Notes: a model not told the origin generated them from the letters alone. A stretch of 64,000 nt of DNA from Methylococcus capsulatus str. Texas = ATCC 19069 (GCF_000424685.1 NZ_AUKJ01000017.1:67001-131000), one strand, 5' to 3'. Counted from the first letter of the stretch, positions 46,222 through 55,986 are shown. Translations and numbers: made by a program.

Positions 46222-47907
46222 ATGCCCGAATACCAAGCCGTTTCCTCGGATGAGCAGAGGCGCAGGCTGGGCAAGCCGAAGGGGCGTCCCGTCGACGCCC
46301 ATGTGCTTGAGGAGATACAACGATTGCTGGGGGAGGAGCCGCGCCGCGCCGACCTGCTGATCGAACACCTGCACAAGATCCAGGACCACTACGGCCATGT
46401 GTCCGCCCGCCACATCGCCGCCTTGGCCTCCGAGATGAAGCTCTCCCAGGCGGAGGTCTACGAGGTCGCCACCTTCTACCACCACTTCGATGTGATCGCG
46501 GAAGGCGAATCGCCGCCCCCTCCGCTCACCGTCCGGGTGTGCGAGTCCCTGAGTTGCGCCATGGCCGGCGCCCACGCCCTGATGCCGGCGCTGAAAGACG
46601 CCCTGGGGGAGGGCGTGCGGATACAGCCGGTGCCCTGCGTCGGGCGCTGCCAGCACGCGCCGGTGGCGGTGGTGGGCCAGAACCCCGTGGACCGGGCCAC
46701 GCCTGCGGCGGTGAGCGCCGCGGTGGAGCAGGGGCAAACCCTGCCCGCGCCCGCCGCCTACCGCAGCTACGCCGCCTATCGGGCCGATGGCGGTTACCGG
46801 CTGTACCAGGACTGCCGTTCCGGTCACCGCAGTCCCGAGGAGGTCATCGCCCTGCTGGAAAGCTCCGGCCTGCGCGGTCTGGGCGGGGCCGGTTTCCCGG
46901 TGGGACGCAAGTGGCGCATCGTCAGAGCCCAGCCCGCACCGCGCCTCATGGCGGTCAATATCGACGAGGGCGAGCCCGGCACCTTCAAGGACCGCCACTA
47001 TCTGGAACGCGATCCCCACCGCTTCCTGGAAGGCATGCTGATCGCCGCCTGGGCGGTGGGCATCGAATCCATCTACATCTATCTGCGGGACGAATACGCC
47101 GGCTGCCGGCAGATATTGCTGCAGGCATTGCAGCAACTGTGGGAGGCCGTGCCCGGGCCGCTGCCGGAAATCCACTTGCGGCGGGGCGCCGGAGCCTATA
47201 TCTGCGGCGAGGAGTCGGCCATGATCGAGTCCATCGAAGGCAAGCGCGGCATGCCCCGGCTGCGTCCCCCTTTCGTGGCGCAGGTCGGCCTGTTCGGCCG
47301 GCCGACCCTGGAACACAACATGGAGTCGCTGTACTGGGTGCGGGACATCGTCGAACGCGGGCCGGACTGGTTCACCGGCCATGGGCGGCGCGATCGCAAG
47401 GGCTTGCGCTCGTTCTCGGTGAGCGGCCGGGTGCGAAAACCCGGCGTACACCTGGCCCCGGCCGGCATCAGTGTGCGCGAACTGATCGCCGAGTATTGCG
47501 GCGGCATGGCGGAGGGGCATGAATTCTACGGCTACTTTCCGGGCGGGGCTTCCGGGGGCATCCTGCCCGCCAGCCTGGGCGATCTGCCCCTCGACTTCGA
47601 TACCCTCACCCCCTACGGCTGTTTCATAGGATCCGCCGCCGTCGTGGTGTTCTCCACGCAGGACAAGGCCCGCGACCTGGCGCTCAATGCCATGCGCTTT
47701 TTCGCCGAGGAATCCTGCGGCCAGTGCACCCCTTGCCGGGTCGGCACCGCCAAGGCCGCCGCGCTCATGGCCCAGCCCCAGTGGGATCGGCCATTGCTGG
47801 AGGAACTGGCCGGCGCCATGAGCGATGCGTCCATCTGTGGACTGGGCCAGGCCGCGGCCAATCCGCTGCGCTGCGCCATGAAGTATTTTCCGGAGGAATT
47901 TCGATGA
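46222..47907 (+). CDS. fdhB: NAD-dependent formate dehydrogenase beta subunit (NuoE-NuoF fusion)
   Basis: A 561-residue diaphorase subunit that passes electrons from the catalytic subunit to NAD. Residues 1-160 are a NuoE-like domain with [2Fe-2S] cysteines 107, 112, 139 and 143. From about residue 190 a NuoF-like domain follows, with GLGGAGFPVGRKWR, the FMN/NADH region RGAGAYICGEESAMIESIEGKRG and [4Fe-4S] cysteines 499, 502, 505 and 539. The fused form is the arrangement of Methylobacterium Fdh1-type enzymes; other soluble FDHs have separate gamma and beta subunits. The stop overlaps the start of fdhA (ATGA). The modABC genes lie directly upstream. Confidence 0.9.
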   Translation: MPEYQAVSSDEQRRRLGKPKGRPVDAHVLEEIQRLLGEEPRRADLLIEHLHKIQDHYGHVSARHIAALASEMKLSQAEVYEVATFYHHFDVIAEGESPPPPLTVRVCESLSCAMAGAHALMPALKDALGEGVRIQPVPCVGRCQHAPVAVVGQNPVDRATPAAVSAAVEQGQTLPAPAAYRSYAAYRADGGYRLYQDCRSGHRSPEEVIALLESSGLRGLGGAGFPVGRKWRIVRAQPAPRLMAVNIDEGEPGTFKDRHYLERDPHRFLEGMLIAAWAVGIESIYIYLRDEYAGCRQILLQALQQLWEAVPGPLPEIHLRRGAGAYICGEESAMIESIEGKRGMPRLRPPFVAQVGLFGRPTLEHNMESLYWVRDIVERGPDWFTGHGRRDRKGLRSFSVSGRVRKPGVHLAPAGISVRELIAEYCGGMAEGHEFYGYFPGGASGGILPASLGDLPLDFDTLTPYGCFIGSAAVVVFSTQDKARDLALNAMRFFAEESCGQCTPCRVGTAKAAALMAQPQWDRPLLEELAGAMSDASICGLGQAAANPLRCAMKYFPEEFR

Positions 47908-50681
47908 ACCCCAGCGACGAGATCGTCTTCAAGCTCGATGGACGGCCGATCGGCGCCCGGCCGGGAGAGGCTATCCTCCAGGCGGCGCGTCGTCATGGGG
48001 TCGAGATCCCGCACCTGTGCCACCGGGACGGTTTGCGCCCCGACGGCAATTGCCGCGCCTGCGTGGTGGAGATCGAGGGCGAGCGGGTGCTCGCCGCCTC
48101 CTGCTGCCGGATGCCGGGCGAGGGCATGGAGGTCCGGTCCGACAGTCCCAGGGCCCGTTCCGCGCAGAGAATGGTGGTGGAACTGCTGCTCGCCGACCAG
48201 CCCGAGATCTCCCGCAGCCGCGACGACGAATTGCGCCAGTGGGCGGAGCGGCTGGGGGTGTCCGGCTCACGCTTTCCCGGCCGGGAGGCGCCGCCGCCGG
48301 ACCGCTCCAATCCCGCCATCGCCGTCCAGCTCGATGCCTGCATCCAGTGCACGCGCTGCGTCCGCGCCTGCCGGGAGACCCAGGTCAACGACGTCATCGG
48401 CTACGCCTACCGCGGCAGCCATGCCCGCATCGTGTTCGATCAGGGCGATCCCATGGGGTTGTCCAGCTGCGTCTCCTGCGGCGAATGCGTGCAGGTGTGC
48501 CCCACCGGCGCGCTTGCCCCCGGCAACGGTGCCGCCCTGCTGGAGGCCGACCGCCGGGTGGATTCCGGCTGTCCCTACTGCGGCGTCGGCTGTCAGCTCA
48601 CCTACCACGTCAAGGACGGCAAGATCGTCAAGGTGACCGGCCGCGACGGCCCCGCCAATCACGGAAGGCTGTGCGTCAAGGGGCGCTACGGCTTCGATTA
48701 TCCGGCCCACCGCCAGCGCCTGACCCAGCCCCTGATCCGCAAACCGGGTGTCGCCAAGGACCCCCGGGGCGAACTGGACCCGGCCGACCCGCTGGCCGCA
48801 TTCCGTCCCGCGAGCTGGGAGGAGGCGCTGGACTTCGCCGCCGACGGCCTCAAGCGCATCATCGCCGAACACGGCAAACATGCCCTGGCCGGTTTCGGCT
48901 CGGCCAAGGGGAGCAACGAGGAGGCCTATCTGTTCCAGAAGCTGGTCCGCACCGGCTTCGGCACCAACAACGTCGATCACTGCACCCGGCTGTGCCATGC
49001 CTCCTCGGTGGTCGCCCTGCTGGAAGGGGTCGGATCGGGGGCGGTGTCCAATCCGGTAGCGGACGTGCAGCACGCCGAAGTGGTGGTCGTCATCGGCTCC
49101 AATCCCATCGTCAACCATCCGGTGGCCGCGACCTTCATCAAGAACGCGGTGAAGAAAGGCACCACCCAGCTGATCCTCATGGACCCGCGCCGCACCGAAC
49201 TGGCGCGCCATGCGGCCTATCACCTGCCGTTCCGGCCGGACAGCGACGTGGCCATGCTCAATGCCCTGCTGCACGTCATCGTCACGGAAGGTCTGGTGGA
49301 CGAGGACTTCGTCCGATTGCGCACCGAGAACTATGAGGCGCTCAAGCAGAACGTCCTCGCCTATTCGCCGGAGGCCATGGCGCCCATCTGCGGCATCGAT
49401 GCCCGGACCCTGTGCGAGGTGGCCCGTCTCTACGCCCGATCCAGGGCCTCCATGATCCTCTGGGGCATGGGGGTCTCCCAGCATGTCCATGGCACCGACA
49501 ACGTGCGCTGCCTGATCGCCCTGGCCATGGTCACCGGCCAGATCGGCCGGCCGGGCACCGGCCTGCATCCGCTGCGCGGCCAGAACAACGTCCAGGGCGC
49601 TTCCGACGTCGGCCTCATCCCCATGTGTTTCCCGGATTATTTGCGGGTGGACGACGAGGCGGCGCGGGCGAAGTTCGAAAGACTGTGGGGCGTGCCCCTG
49701 GACGGCCAGCCCGGCCTGACGGTGGTGGAGATCATCGACGCGGCCTGTGCCGGCCGGATCAAGGGCATGTACATCGAGGGCGAGAATCCGGCGATGTCCG
49801 ATCCCAACAGCAACCATGCCCGGGAGGGTCTGGCGAGCCTGGAGCACCTGATCGTCCAGGACCTGTTCATGACCGAGACGGCCTATTTTGCCGACGTCAT
49901 CCTGCCGGCCTCGGCCTATGCGGAAAAGACCGGCACCTTCACCAATACCGACCGCATCGTGCAGATCGGCCGTCAGGCCGTGACGCCGCCGGGCGAGGCC
50001 CGCCAGGATCTGTGGATCATCCAGGAAATCGCCCGCCGTCTGGGGCTGGACTGGAACTATCAGGGGCCCCGGGAGGTGTTCGAGGAGATGCGCTCGGCCA
50101 TGCCGTCGATTGCGGGCATCAGCTGGGAGCGTCTGGAGCGGGAAGGCCATGTCACCTATCCCTGTGCCAGCGAGACGGATCCGGGCCAGCCGGTGATCTT
50201 CACCGAACGGTTCCCCACTCTTTCCGGACGGGCCAGGATCGTGCCGGCCGACATCATCCCGGCCGATGAACGGCCGGACGCGGACTATCCTCTGGTGCTC
50301 ATCACCGGCCGCCAGCTGGAACACTGGCATACCGGCTCGATGACGCGGCGCGCTTCGGTGTTGGATGCCATCGAGCCGGTGCCCACCGTCAGTGTCCATC
50401 CGCTCGACTTGGAGGGTATCGGCGCCGAGGCCGGCGATGTGCTGACCGTGGAGTCGCGGCGCGGCCGGATCGCCCTGTTCGCCCGGGCCGACGAAGGCAT
50501 CCCCCGGGGCAGCGTGTTCATCCCCTTCTGTTACTACGAAGCCGCCGCCAACCGTCTCACCAATCAGGCGCTGGACCCTTACGCCAAGATCGCCGAGCTC
50601 AAATACTGCGCGGTGCGGGTGCGCAAGGGCGGCACGGTTGGCCGGGAGTTTGGCTACCAGCTCAGGGGTCGGGTCGCCTGA
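47904..50681 (+). CDS. fdhA: NAD-dependent formate dehydrogenase alpha (metal-pterin) subunit
   Basis: A 925-residue catalytic subunit that oxidises formate to CO2 with a molybdenum or tungsten bis-pterin cofactor. N-terminal Fe-S ligands are the [2Fe-2S] cysteines 39, 50, 53 and 67/68. Two ferredoxin-type [4Fe-4S] clusters follow (146/149/152 and 189/192/195/199, with 156), then the pterin-proximal cluster Cys223, 226, 230 and 257. Cys364 in TRLCHASSV aligns with the metal ligand (selenocysteine in E. coli FdhF), followed by the expected His365. The four-base overlap with fdhB and a preceding GGAGG favour this start. fdhD and small accessory subunits are not adjacent. Confidence 0.92.
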   Translation: MNPSDEIVFKLDGRPIGARPGEAILQAARRHGVEIPHLCHRDGLRPDGNCRACVVEIEGERVLAASCCRMPGEGMEVRSDSPRARSAQRMVVELLLADQPEISRSRDDELRQWAERLGVSGSRFPGREAPPPDRSNPAIAVQLDACIQCTRCVRACRETQVNDVIGYAYRGSHARIVFDQGDPMGLSSCVSCGECVQVCPTGALAPGNGAALLEADRRVDSGCPYCGVGCQLTYHVKDGKIVKVTGRDGPANHGRLCVKGRYGFDYPAHRQRLTQPLIRKPGVAKDPRGELDPADPLAAFRPASWEEALDFAADGLKRIIAEHGKHALAGFGSAKGSNEEAYLFQKLVRTGFGTNNVDHCTRLCHASSVVALLEGVGSGAVSNPVADVQHAEVVVVIGSNPIVNHPVAATFIKNAVKKGTTQLILMDPRRTELARHAAYHLPFRPDSDVAMLNALLHVIVTEGLVDEDFVRLRTENYEALKQNVLAYSPEAMAPICGIDARTLCEVARLYARSRASMILWGMGVSQHVHGTDNVRCLIALAMVTGQIGRPGTGLHPLRGQNNVQGASDVGLIPMCFPDYLRVDDEAARAKFERLWGVPLDGQPGLTVVEIIDAACAGRIKGMYIEGENPAMSDPNSNHAREGLASLEHLIVQDLFMTETAYFADVILPASAYAEKTGTFTNTDRIVQIGRQAVTPPGEARQDLWIIQEIARRLGLDWNYQGPREVFEEMRSAMPSIAGISWERLEREGHVTYPCASETDPGQPVIFTERFPTLSGRARIVPADIIPADERPDADYPLVLITGRQLEHWHTGSMTRRASVLDAIEPVPTVSVHPLDLEGIGAEAGDVLTVESRRGRIALFARADEGIPRGSVFIPFCYYEAAANRLTNQALDPYAKIAELKYCAVRVRKGGTVGREFGYQLRGRVA

Positions 50682-50841
50682 GGGGGACGATCAAAGCCAG
50701 CCTGCGCCATCACCGAGGTTTTCCCCGTTCTCCCTGGGCATGTCAGACCGCCATCAGAATGCGACTTCGACACCGGCCGTGCTGGGCAGGCCGGCAGGGT
50801 CCGGTCGAAACTGGCCGCACTGCCCGGCCTGGCTTCAGGAG

Positions 50842-52044
50842 TCAGAAGGTGAGGGCGAGGCCCACCGAGCTGATCAGGGAGGGGGAGTTCCGGGTGGTGC
50901 CGGCGGCGCTCTGTGCCCACATCGCGAAACGGCTGTCGACCGTCCAGATCAGGCCGGCGCCCACGGCATCCTGGGTCTGGTCGTCGGTCACGGCGGCCTG
51001 TGAGCTGGGGAGCCGCGGCAGGGTCATGGCATTGTAGTAGCCATGGATGAAGACGGCGAAATCCTTGTCGAAGAGGTCGCGTTGCAAGGCCCACTGGAAC
51101 ACGAATTCCCATTCGTCCTGACCCGGCGTTTGCTGGGTGCGCGTCACACCCAGGTTGTATTCCAGGTCGATGTCGAACGGCAGCGACTGGTCGAAATTGA
51201 AGCTGATCGAAGGCTGGGTGCCCGAATCGAAGGGTGCGGAGCCCAGCCACTGGGTCTGGAGGTAGGCCTCTATCCCCAGAGCCGGCAGGAAATAATCCGG
51301 CTTTTCCAACCAGACATTGATCTTGGTGTCGAAGGCGATGGGTGCAAAGCCCCAGGCAGAATTGCCGCCGCCCTGCCAGGTGACACCATTGCCGAACAGG
51401 CGAAGCTCGATTTCGTCGGTCAGGCCGTAGCGCAGCAGGAATTCCGTGTTGTACTGCGCAGGGTTCGACCGGGAAGTGCCGTAGTAGGTGAAAGGCACGA
51501 ATTCCACATAGGCGTGTCCGGCTGGAAGGGTGAATGCGCTGTTGGGAAAGTTGGCCAGGTCCGGGCCGGGGTTGTCGATGTCGGGTTGCGAGCGCCATTT
51601 CTCGACGTTTTCGGGCAAGCGGGCGCGGGAACGGTTGTAGCGGCCTTTGAAAAACGCTTCGGTCACTGCCTCGGCACGTTGGCTGCCATAAGTCTCGAAG
51701 GGTTCGTAGGAGGGGGGGCGGGCAAAAGCCGCCGGAGCTTCGGCTTCGGCAGGAGCGGGATTCCCTCGACCCGTTTTCGTTCCCGGGTCGGCGTTTCGCC
51801 GGCGGGCTTCCATCGCCGCTACGTGTTGTTTGGCGAAGGTCCGGAACGCCGCGTACGAAGATGCGAAGGTCGCATCGGCAGCGACCACGGTCGCTGTCTC
51901 GGTCCGGGGGGCTTCCGTGGCTACGGTCGCCGCGCCAGTCCGAGTTTTGGGAGACGGGTTTCCGAGCGAGGTACATCCGGCGGCCAGCGTGGCGGTCAAC
52001 GCGAGTCCGGCGGCTCCGAGGGGTGACATCAGAGGGTTCCGCAC
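50842..52044 (-). CDS. Outer-membrane beta-barrel-like lipoprotein of unknown role
   Basis: A 400-residue secreted protein. It begins with a lipobox signal (LTATLAAGC, Cys at about residue 24), followed by a disordered Thr/Ala-rich linker to about residue 130. The rest has alternating strands such as HAYVEFVPFTYY, TEFLLRYGLTDEIELRLFGNG and a terminal phenylalanine, SSVGLALTF, a typical outer-membrane barrel signal. The barrel resembles the PF13557 (MetA-pathway phenol degradation) outer-membrane group, but no substrate is known. A lipid anchor plus a barrel is unusual. It is downstream of, and 5 bp from, a small periplasmic protein gene. Confidence 0.6.
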   Translation of the reverse strand: MRNPLMSPLGAAGLALTATLAAGCTSLGNPSPKTRTGAATVATEAPRTETATVVAADATFASSYAAFRTFAKQHVAAMEARRRNADPGTKTGRGNPAPAEAEAPAAFARPPSYEPFETYGSQRAEAVTEAFFKGRYNRSRARLPENVEKWRSQPDIDNPGPDLANFPNSAFTLPAGHAYVEFVPFTYYGTSRSNPAQYNTEFLLRYGLTDEIELRLFGNGVTWQGGGNSAWGFAPIAFDTKINVWLEKPDYFLPALGIEAYLQTQWLGSAPFDSGTQPSISFNFDQSLPFDIDLEYNLGVTRTQQTPGQDEWEFVFQWALQRDLFDKDFAVFIHGYYNAMTLPRLPSSQAAVTDDQTQDAVGAGLIWTVDSRFAMWAQSAAGTTRNSPSLISSVGLALTF

Positions 52045-52049
52045 GGGTT

Positions 52050-52490
52050 CTATTTGATCAGGGGAATGCGTTCAGCGATTTCGGCATTGACCGCCGCCTG
52101 GATCTTGGCTTCTATCTGGTAATAACGGGCCGCCTTCTTGGCCAGGATCGCCGTTGCAAATTTCGGGAAAAACGTTCTCAGCAAGCGGTAACGCTCTTCT
52201 TCGAGGCTGATGTGCTCCAGCACGATTCTTTTCGCATGTTCATCCGTCATCGAGTCGAAGTTGTTGCCCAGTTCGACGTAATAGGCCTCCCGCCGTGCCG
52301 TCAGCGCCGAGAGTTCTTTCCAGTATTGGTCGTATATGGGCCAAAAGCGGGCGGCCTCCTCGGGTGTCAATGGCAGATTGGCTTCAATCAGGCGCCGCCG
52401 CGACCGGGCGTAGTCTTCGTCCTCGGCGGCATGAGCGGGCGGAAGGATGCCGCATACGATCAGAGCGAGAATGATGCCGGTACGGGACAT
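52050..52490 (-). CDS. Small periplasmic Spy/CpxP-like protein
   Basis: A 146-residue protein with a signal peptide (about 1-22, ending AHA) and an entirely helical, charged mature part. LTPEEAARFWPIYDQYWKEL and ATAILAKKAARYYQIEAK resemble the Spy/CpxP type of small helical periplasmic chaperone, but the LTxxQ motif is not clear, so the relation is tentative. It lies upstream of, and is probably co-transcribed with, the barrel-like lipoprotein, for which it could be a chaperone. Confidence 0.55.
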   Translation of the reverse strand: MSRTGIILALIVCGILPPAHAAEDEDYARSRRRLIEANLPLTPEEAARFWPIYDQYWKELSALTARREAYYVELGNNFDSMTDEHAKRIVLEHISLEEERYRLLRTFFPKFATAILAKKAARYYQIEAKIQAAVNAEIAERIPLIK

Positions 52491-52661
52491 GGGTACTCCT
52501 GAAGATGGATGTCGGCGGATGCAGGCGGGGTCGGCAGGAGCGCCGATTGGCGTCGGCCCAGTTTAGCACCGGCCGATCGCGGATGAGGTGTCAAGGGGGT
52601 TCCGAGGCTTCGCCTCCCGGGTGAGATCGTATATCTTGAGCCTCTGCGAATTTCCTTGAGC

Positions 52662-55382
52662 ATGCCCGTGTCCGACACCTCTCCGCTCCTCGTCCTCGTC
52701 GACGGATCCTCTTTTCTGTACCGCGCCTTCTTTGCCCTGCCGCCTCTGACCAACTCCCACGGCGAGCCGACCGGGGCCGTCTATGGCGTCATCAACATGT
52801 TGCGCAAATTGTTGCAGTCCTACGACGGCGCCCACATCGCCGTGGTGTTCGACGCGCCGGGGCGGAATTTCCGCGACGAGCTCTTCGAGCATTACAAAGC
52901 GCACCGCCCGCCCATGCCCGACGATCTGAGGAGCCAGATCGAGCCGCTGCACCGGGTGGTGCGGGCGATGGGGCTGCCGATGCTAATCGAGCCGGGGGTG
53001 GAGGCGGACGATGTCATCGGCACCCTGGCGAGGCAGGCGGTGGAACGGGGCTTCCGGGTGGTGATTTCGACCGGCGACAAGGACATGGCGCAACTGGTGT
53101 GTGACCGGGTGATCCTGGAAAACACCATGTTCGACAGCCGGCTCGACGTCAACGGCGTGATCGTCAAGTTCGGCGTCCCGCCCGAGCGCATCGTCGACTA
53201 TCTCGCCCTGGTCGGAGACACCTCGGACAACATCCCCGGCGTGCCAAAGGTTGGCCCCAAAACCGCCGCGAAATGGCTGGCCGAATACGGTTCGCTCGAT
53301 GCACTGATCGCCCGCGCCGGAGAAATCGGCGGCAAGACCGGTGAGAACCTCCGCGCCAGTCTGGAGCTGATCCCGCTCTCGCGCGAACTGGCCACCATCC
53401 GTTGCGACCTCCCGCTGCCGCTGACGCCGGAATCCCTGGAGCGGCGGCCGCCGGACAAGGCCGCTTTGCGCGAGCTGTATACTCGGCTGGAATTCAAGAC
53501 CTTGCTCCGGCAACTGGACGCCGAAGCGGACGACCCGAAGGCCGCTCCTCCCGTCGCCGCGGCGCCGGCAGTCCAAACACGCTACCAGGCGGTCATGGAC
53601 CCGGCCGCGTTCGACCGCTGGCTGGAGAAACTCGAAGCGGCCGAGCTCTTCGCCTTCGATACCGAGACCAGCAGTCTGGACTACATGCGCGCCGAGGTCA
53701 TCGGCCTGTCCTTCGCGGTCGAGCCGGGCGCGGCGGCCTATGTGCCGCTGGCGCACGACTACCCCGGTGCACCGCCCCAGCTCGACCGGGCCATGGTGCT
53801 GGAGCGCCTGCGGCCGCTGTTGGAGGACCCGGGCAAGGCCAAACTGGGCCAACACCTCAAGTACGATGCCAATGTGTTGCTCAACCATGGCATCATGCTG
53901 CGCGGCATCCGCCACGACACCATGCTCGAGTCCTACGTGCTGAACAGCACGGCCACCCGGCATGACATGGACTCGCTGGCCGAGCGTTACCTGGACCGCA
54001 AGACCCTCCATTACGAGGATGTCGCCGGCAAGGGTGCGAAGCAGATCCCCTTTGCCCGGGTTTCGGTCGAGGACGCTTGCCGCTATGCCGCCGAGGACGC
54101 CGACGTCACGCTGTGCCTGCATCGGGCGCTGTGGCCCCGACTCGAGAGCATACCTTCACTGCGGGCGGTGTACGAGACCATCGAGATCCCGCTGGTGCCG
54201 GTGCTGTCCCGCATCGAGCGTGCCGGCGTGCTGGTGGACGTGTACAAGCTGGCGGAACAGAGCCGCGAGCTGGAACGGCGCATGGCGGAGGTCGAGGCCG
54301 AGGCCCGGGCCGTGGCGGGTGAGACCTTCAATCTCGGCTCACCCAAGCAGATCCAGACCATCCTGTACGACAAGCTGGGGCTGCCGGTCATCAAAAAGAC
54401 GCCGACCGGCCAGCCGTCCACCGACGAGTCCGTGCTTCAGGATCTGGCCGAGACCTTCGAGCTGCCGCGGCTGATCCTGGAATACCGCTCGCTGTCCAAG
54501 CTCAAGTCCACTTACACCGACAAGCTGCCGCACCAGGTGAATCCCGTCAGCGGCCGGGTCCACACATCCTATCACCAGGCGGTGGCGGCGACCGGGCGGC
54601 TGTCTTCGTCCGACCCCAATCTGCAGAACATCCCGGTGCGGACCGAGGAAGGCCGCCGCATCCGTCAGACCTTCATCGCGCCACCCGGCCACAAGCTGCT
54701 GGCGGCGGACTACTCGCAGATCGAACTGCGGATCATGGCGCATTTGTCGGGCGACGCGAACCTGCTCGCCGCCTTCGCCGAGGACGCCGACGTCCACCGC
54801 GCCACCGCCGCCGAGGTATTCGGTGTGGCGCTGGAAGAGGTGACGAGCAGCCAGCGCCGTTCCGCCAAGGCCATCAACTTCGGGTTGATCTACGGCATGT
54901 CCGCCTTCGGACTGGCCAAGCAGCTCGGTATCCAGCAGAAGCTGGCGCAAGGTTACATCGACCTCTACTTCGCCCGCTATCCCGGCGTGCGCGCCTACAT
55001 GGACCGTACCCGCGAATCGGCGCGCGAGTTGGGGTATGTCGAAACCCTGTTCGGCCGCCGCCTGCACGTGCCGGACATCCAGTCCCGTAACGGCCAGCGC
55101 CGCCAGTACGCCGAGCGCACGGCGATCAACGCGCCCATGCAGGGAACGGCCGCCGACATCATCAAGCGCGCGATGATCGCCCTGGACGCCTGGATCGAAT
55201 CCAGCGGGGCGCCGTTGCGGATGATCATGCAGGTGCATGACGAGCTGGTGTTCGAGGTGGCCGAGGATTTCGTGTCCGAAGCCACCGCCACCGTGCGTGA
55301 GCACATGAGCCGTGCCGCCGAACTCGCGGTGCCGCTGATGGTCGACATCGGCACCGGCGACAACTGGGATGAGGCTCACTGA
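52662..55382 (+). CDS. polA: DNA polymerase I
   Basis: A 906-residue three-domain polymerase. The N-terminal 5'-nuclease has LVDGSSFLYRAFFALP and DVIGTLARQAVERGF. The 3'-5' exonuclease appears active (AFDTETSSLDYM). The palm/fingers contain SSSDPNLQNIPVRTEEGRRIRQ, DYSQIELRIMAHLSGD, RRSAKAINFGLIYGMS and HDELVFEV. The ATG at 52662 is preferred to the TTG two codons earlier. The last 14 bp overlap the GIY-YIG gene. Confidence 0.96.
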   Translation: MPVSDTSPLLVLVDGSSFLYRAFFALPPLTNSHGEPTGAVYGVINMLRKLLQSYDGAHIAVVFDAPGRNFRDELFEHYKAHRPPMPDDLRSQIEPLHRVVRAMGLPMLIEPGVEADDVIGTLARQAVERGFRVVISTGDKDMAQLVCDRVILENTMFDSRLDVNGVIVKFGVPPERIVDYLALVGDTSDNIPGVPKVGPKTAAKWLAEYGSLDALIARAGEIGGKTGENLRASLELIPLSRELATIRCDLPLPLTPESLERRPPDKAALRELYTRLEFKTLLRQLDAEADDPKAAPPVAAAPAVQTRYQAVMDPAAFDRWLEKLEAAELFAFDTETSSLDYMRAEVIGLSFAVEPGAAAYVPLAHDYPGAPPQLDRAMVLERLRPLLEDPGKAKLGQHLKYDANVLLNHGIMLRGIRHDTMLESYVLNSTATRHDMDSLAERYLDRKTLHYEDVAGKGAKQIPFARVSVEDACRYAAEDADVTLCLHRALWPRLESIPSLRAVYETIEIPLVPVLSRIERAGVLVDVYKLAEQSRELERRMAEVEAEARAVAGETFNLGSPKQIQTILYDKLGLPVIKKTPTGQPSTDESVLQDLAETFELPRLILEYRSLSKLKSTYTDKLPHQVNPVSGRVHTSYHQAVAATGRLSSSDPNLQNIPVRTEEGRRIRQTFIAPPGHKLLAADYSQIELRIMAHLSGDANLLAAFAEDADVHRATAAEVFGVALEEVTSSQRRSAKAINFGLIYGMSAFGLAKQLGIQQKLAQGYIDLYFARYPGVRAYMDRTRESARELGYVETLFGRRLHVPDIQSRNGQRRQYAERTAINAPMQGTAADIIKRAMIALDAWIESSGAPLRMIMQVHDELVFEVAEDFVSEATATVREHMSRAAELAVPLMVDIGTGDNWDEAH

Positions 55383-55749
55383 CACGCAAACGGCGACGGT
55401 CTACCAGCTCGACATCCTGCTGACAGCCGAGGCGCGGATCACCGTCGGCCGGCTGGGCGAATTCCTGTTTCCGGCCGGCCGTTACGTCTACACCGGCAGT
55501 GCCCGCCGCAAGCTGGATGCCCGCATACGTCGCCATCTGAGCCGGAACAAGAAACTGCGCTGGCATATCGATTACCTGTTGATGGTGGGAGCGGCCGAAG
55601 TGGTGGGCGTCCGTTTGTTCGAGGACGGTGAATGCGCGGTGAACCAAGCGACCGAAGGCATCGTCGTCGCGCCAGGTTTCGGCGCCAGTGATTGCCGCAG
55701 GGGCTGCGGCAGCCACCTGAAATTCTCCGGGCATTGGCACCAGTTTTGA
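55369..55749 (+). CDS. GIY-YIG/DUF123-family protein
   Basis: A 126-residue protein resembling the DUF123 subgroup of the GIY-YIG superfamily. GRLGEFLFPAGRYVYTGSA supplies the YVYTGS equivalent of the GIY-YIG motif, followed by ARIRRHLSRNKKLRWHIDYLL, and the Cys-rich end has DCRRGCGSHLKF. Such proteins are usually small nuclease-like factors of unknown target. The start overlaps polA by 14 bp, so expression is linked with it. Confidence 0.8.
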   Translation: MRLTDTQTATVYQLDILLTAEARITVGRLGEFLFPAGRYVYTGSARRKLDARIRRHLSRNKKLRWHIDYLLMVGAAEVVGVRLFEDGECAVNQATEGIVVAPGFGASDCRRGCGSHLKFSGHWHQF

Positions 55750-55786
55750 TGTTGGCCTATCATGCGCAACCGATGCCACCAAGAGG

Positions 55787-55960
55787 ATGTCCGTCGATCT
55801 GCCTTTTCTGCCCGATGTGCAAACCGAGGTGTCGAGCAGGCTGGGAATTCCCAATCTCGCCGCCGTCCCGGTGCGAATCCTGAAAGTGCCGGTGACTTCG
55901 TTATCCGCCTGCCGCCCGGGGATCACCCGGGCGGTGGAATTCCTGTTTCGAGGGTTCTGA
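55787..55960 (+). CDS. Possible small ORF, function unknown
   Basis: An open frame of 57 codons between the GIY-YIG and radical SAM genes, starting MSVDLPFLPDVQTEVSSRLG and ending EFLFRGF. It has no signal peptide or known motif. A purine-rich AAGAGG directly touches the ATG, too close to be a good ribosome binding site. It may be real or chance; nothing in the sequence settles this. Confidence 0.25.
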   Translation: MSVDLPFLPDVQTEVSSRLGIPNLAAVPVRILKVPVTSLSACRPGITRAVEFLFRGF

Positions 55961-55986
55961 CCGGAACCCGCGTGGTATCTTCGAGC

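Noticed and set aside
48267-50399. Minus-strand open frame of about 700 codons opposite fdhA
   Set aside because: Antisense to fdhA. Composition is that of a shadow frame.
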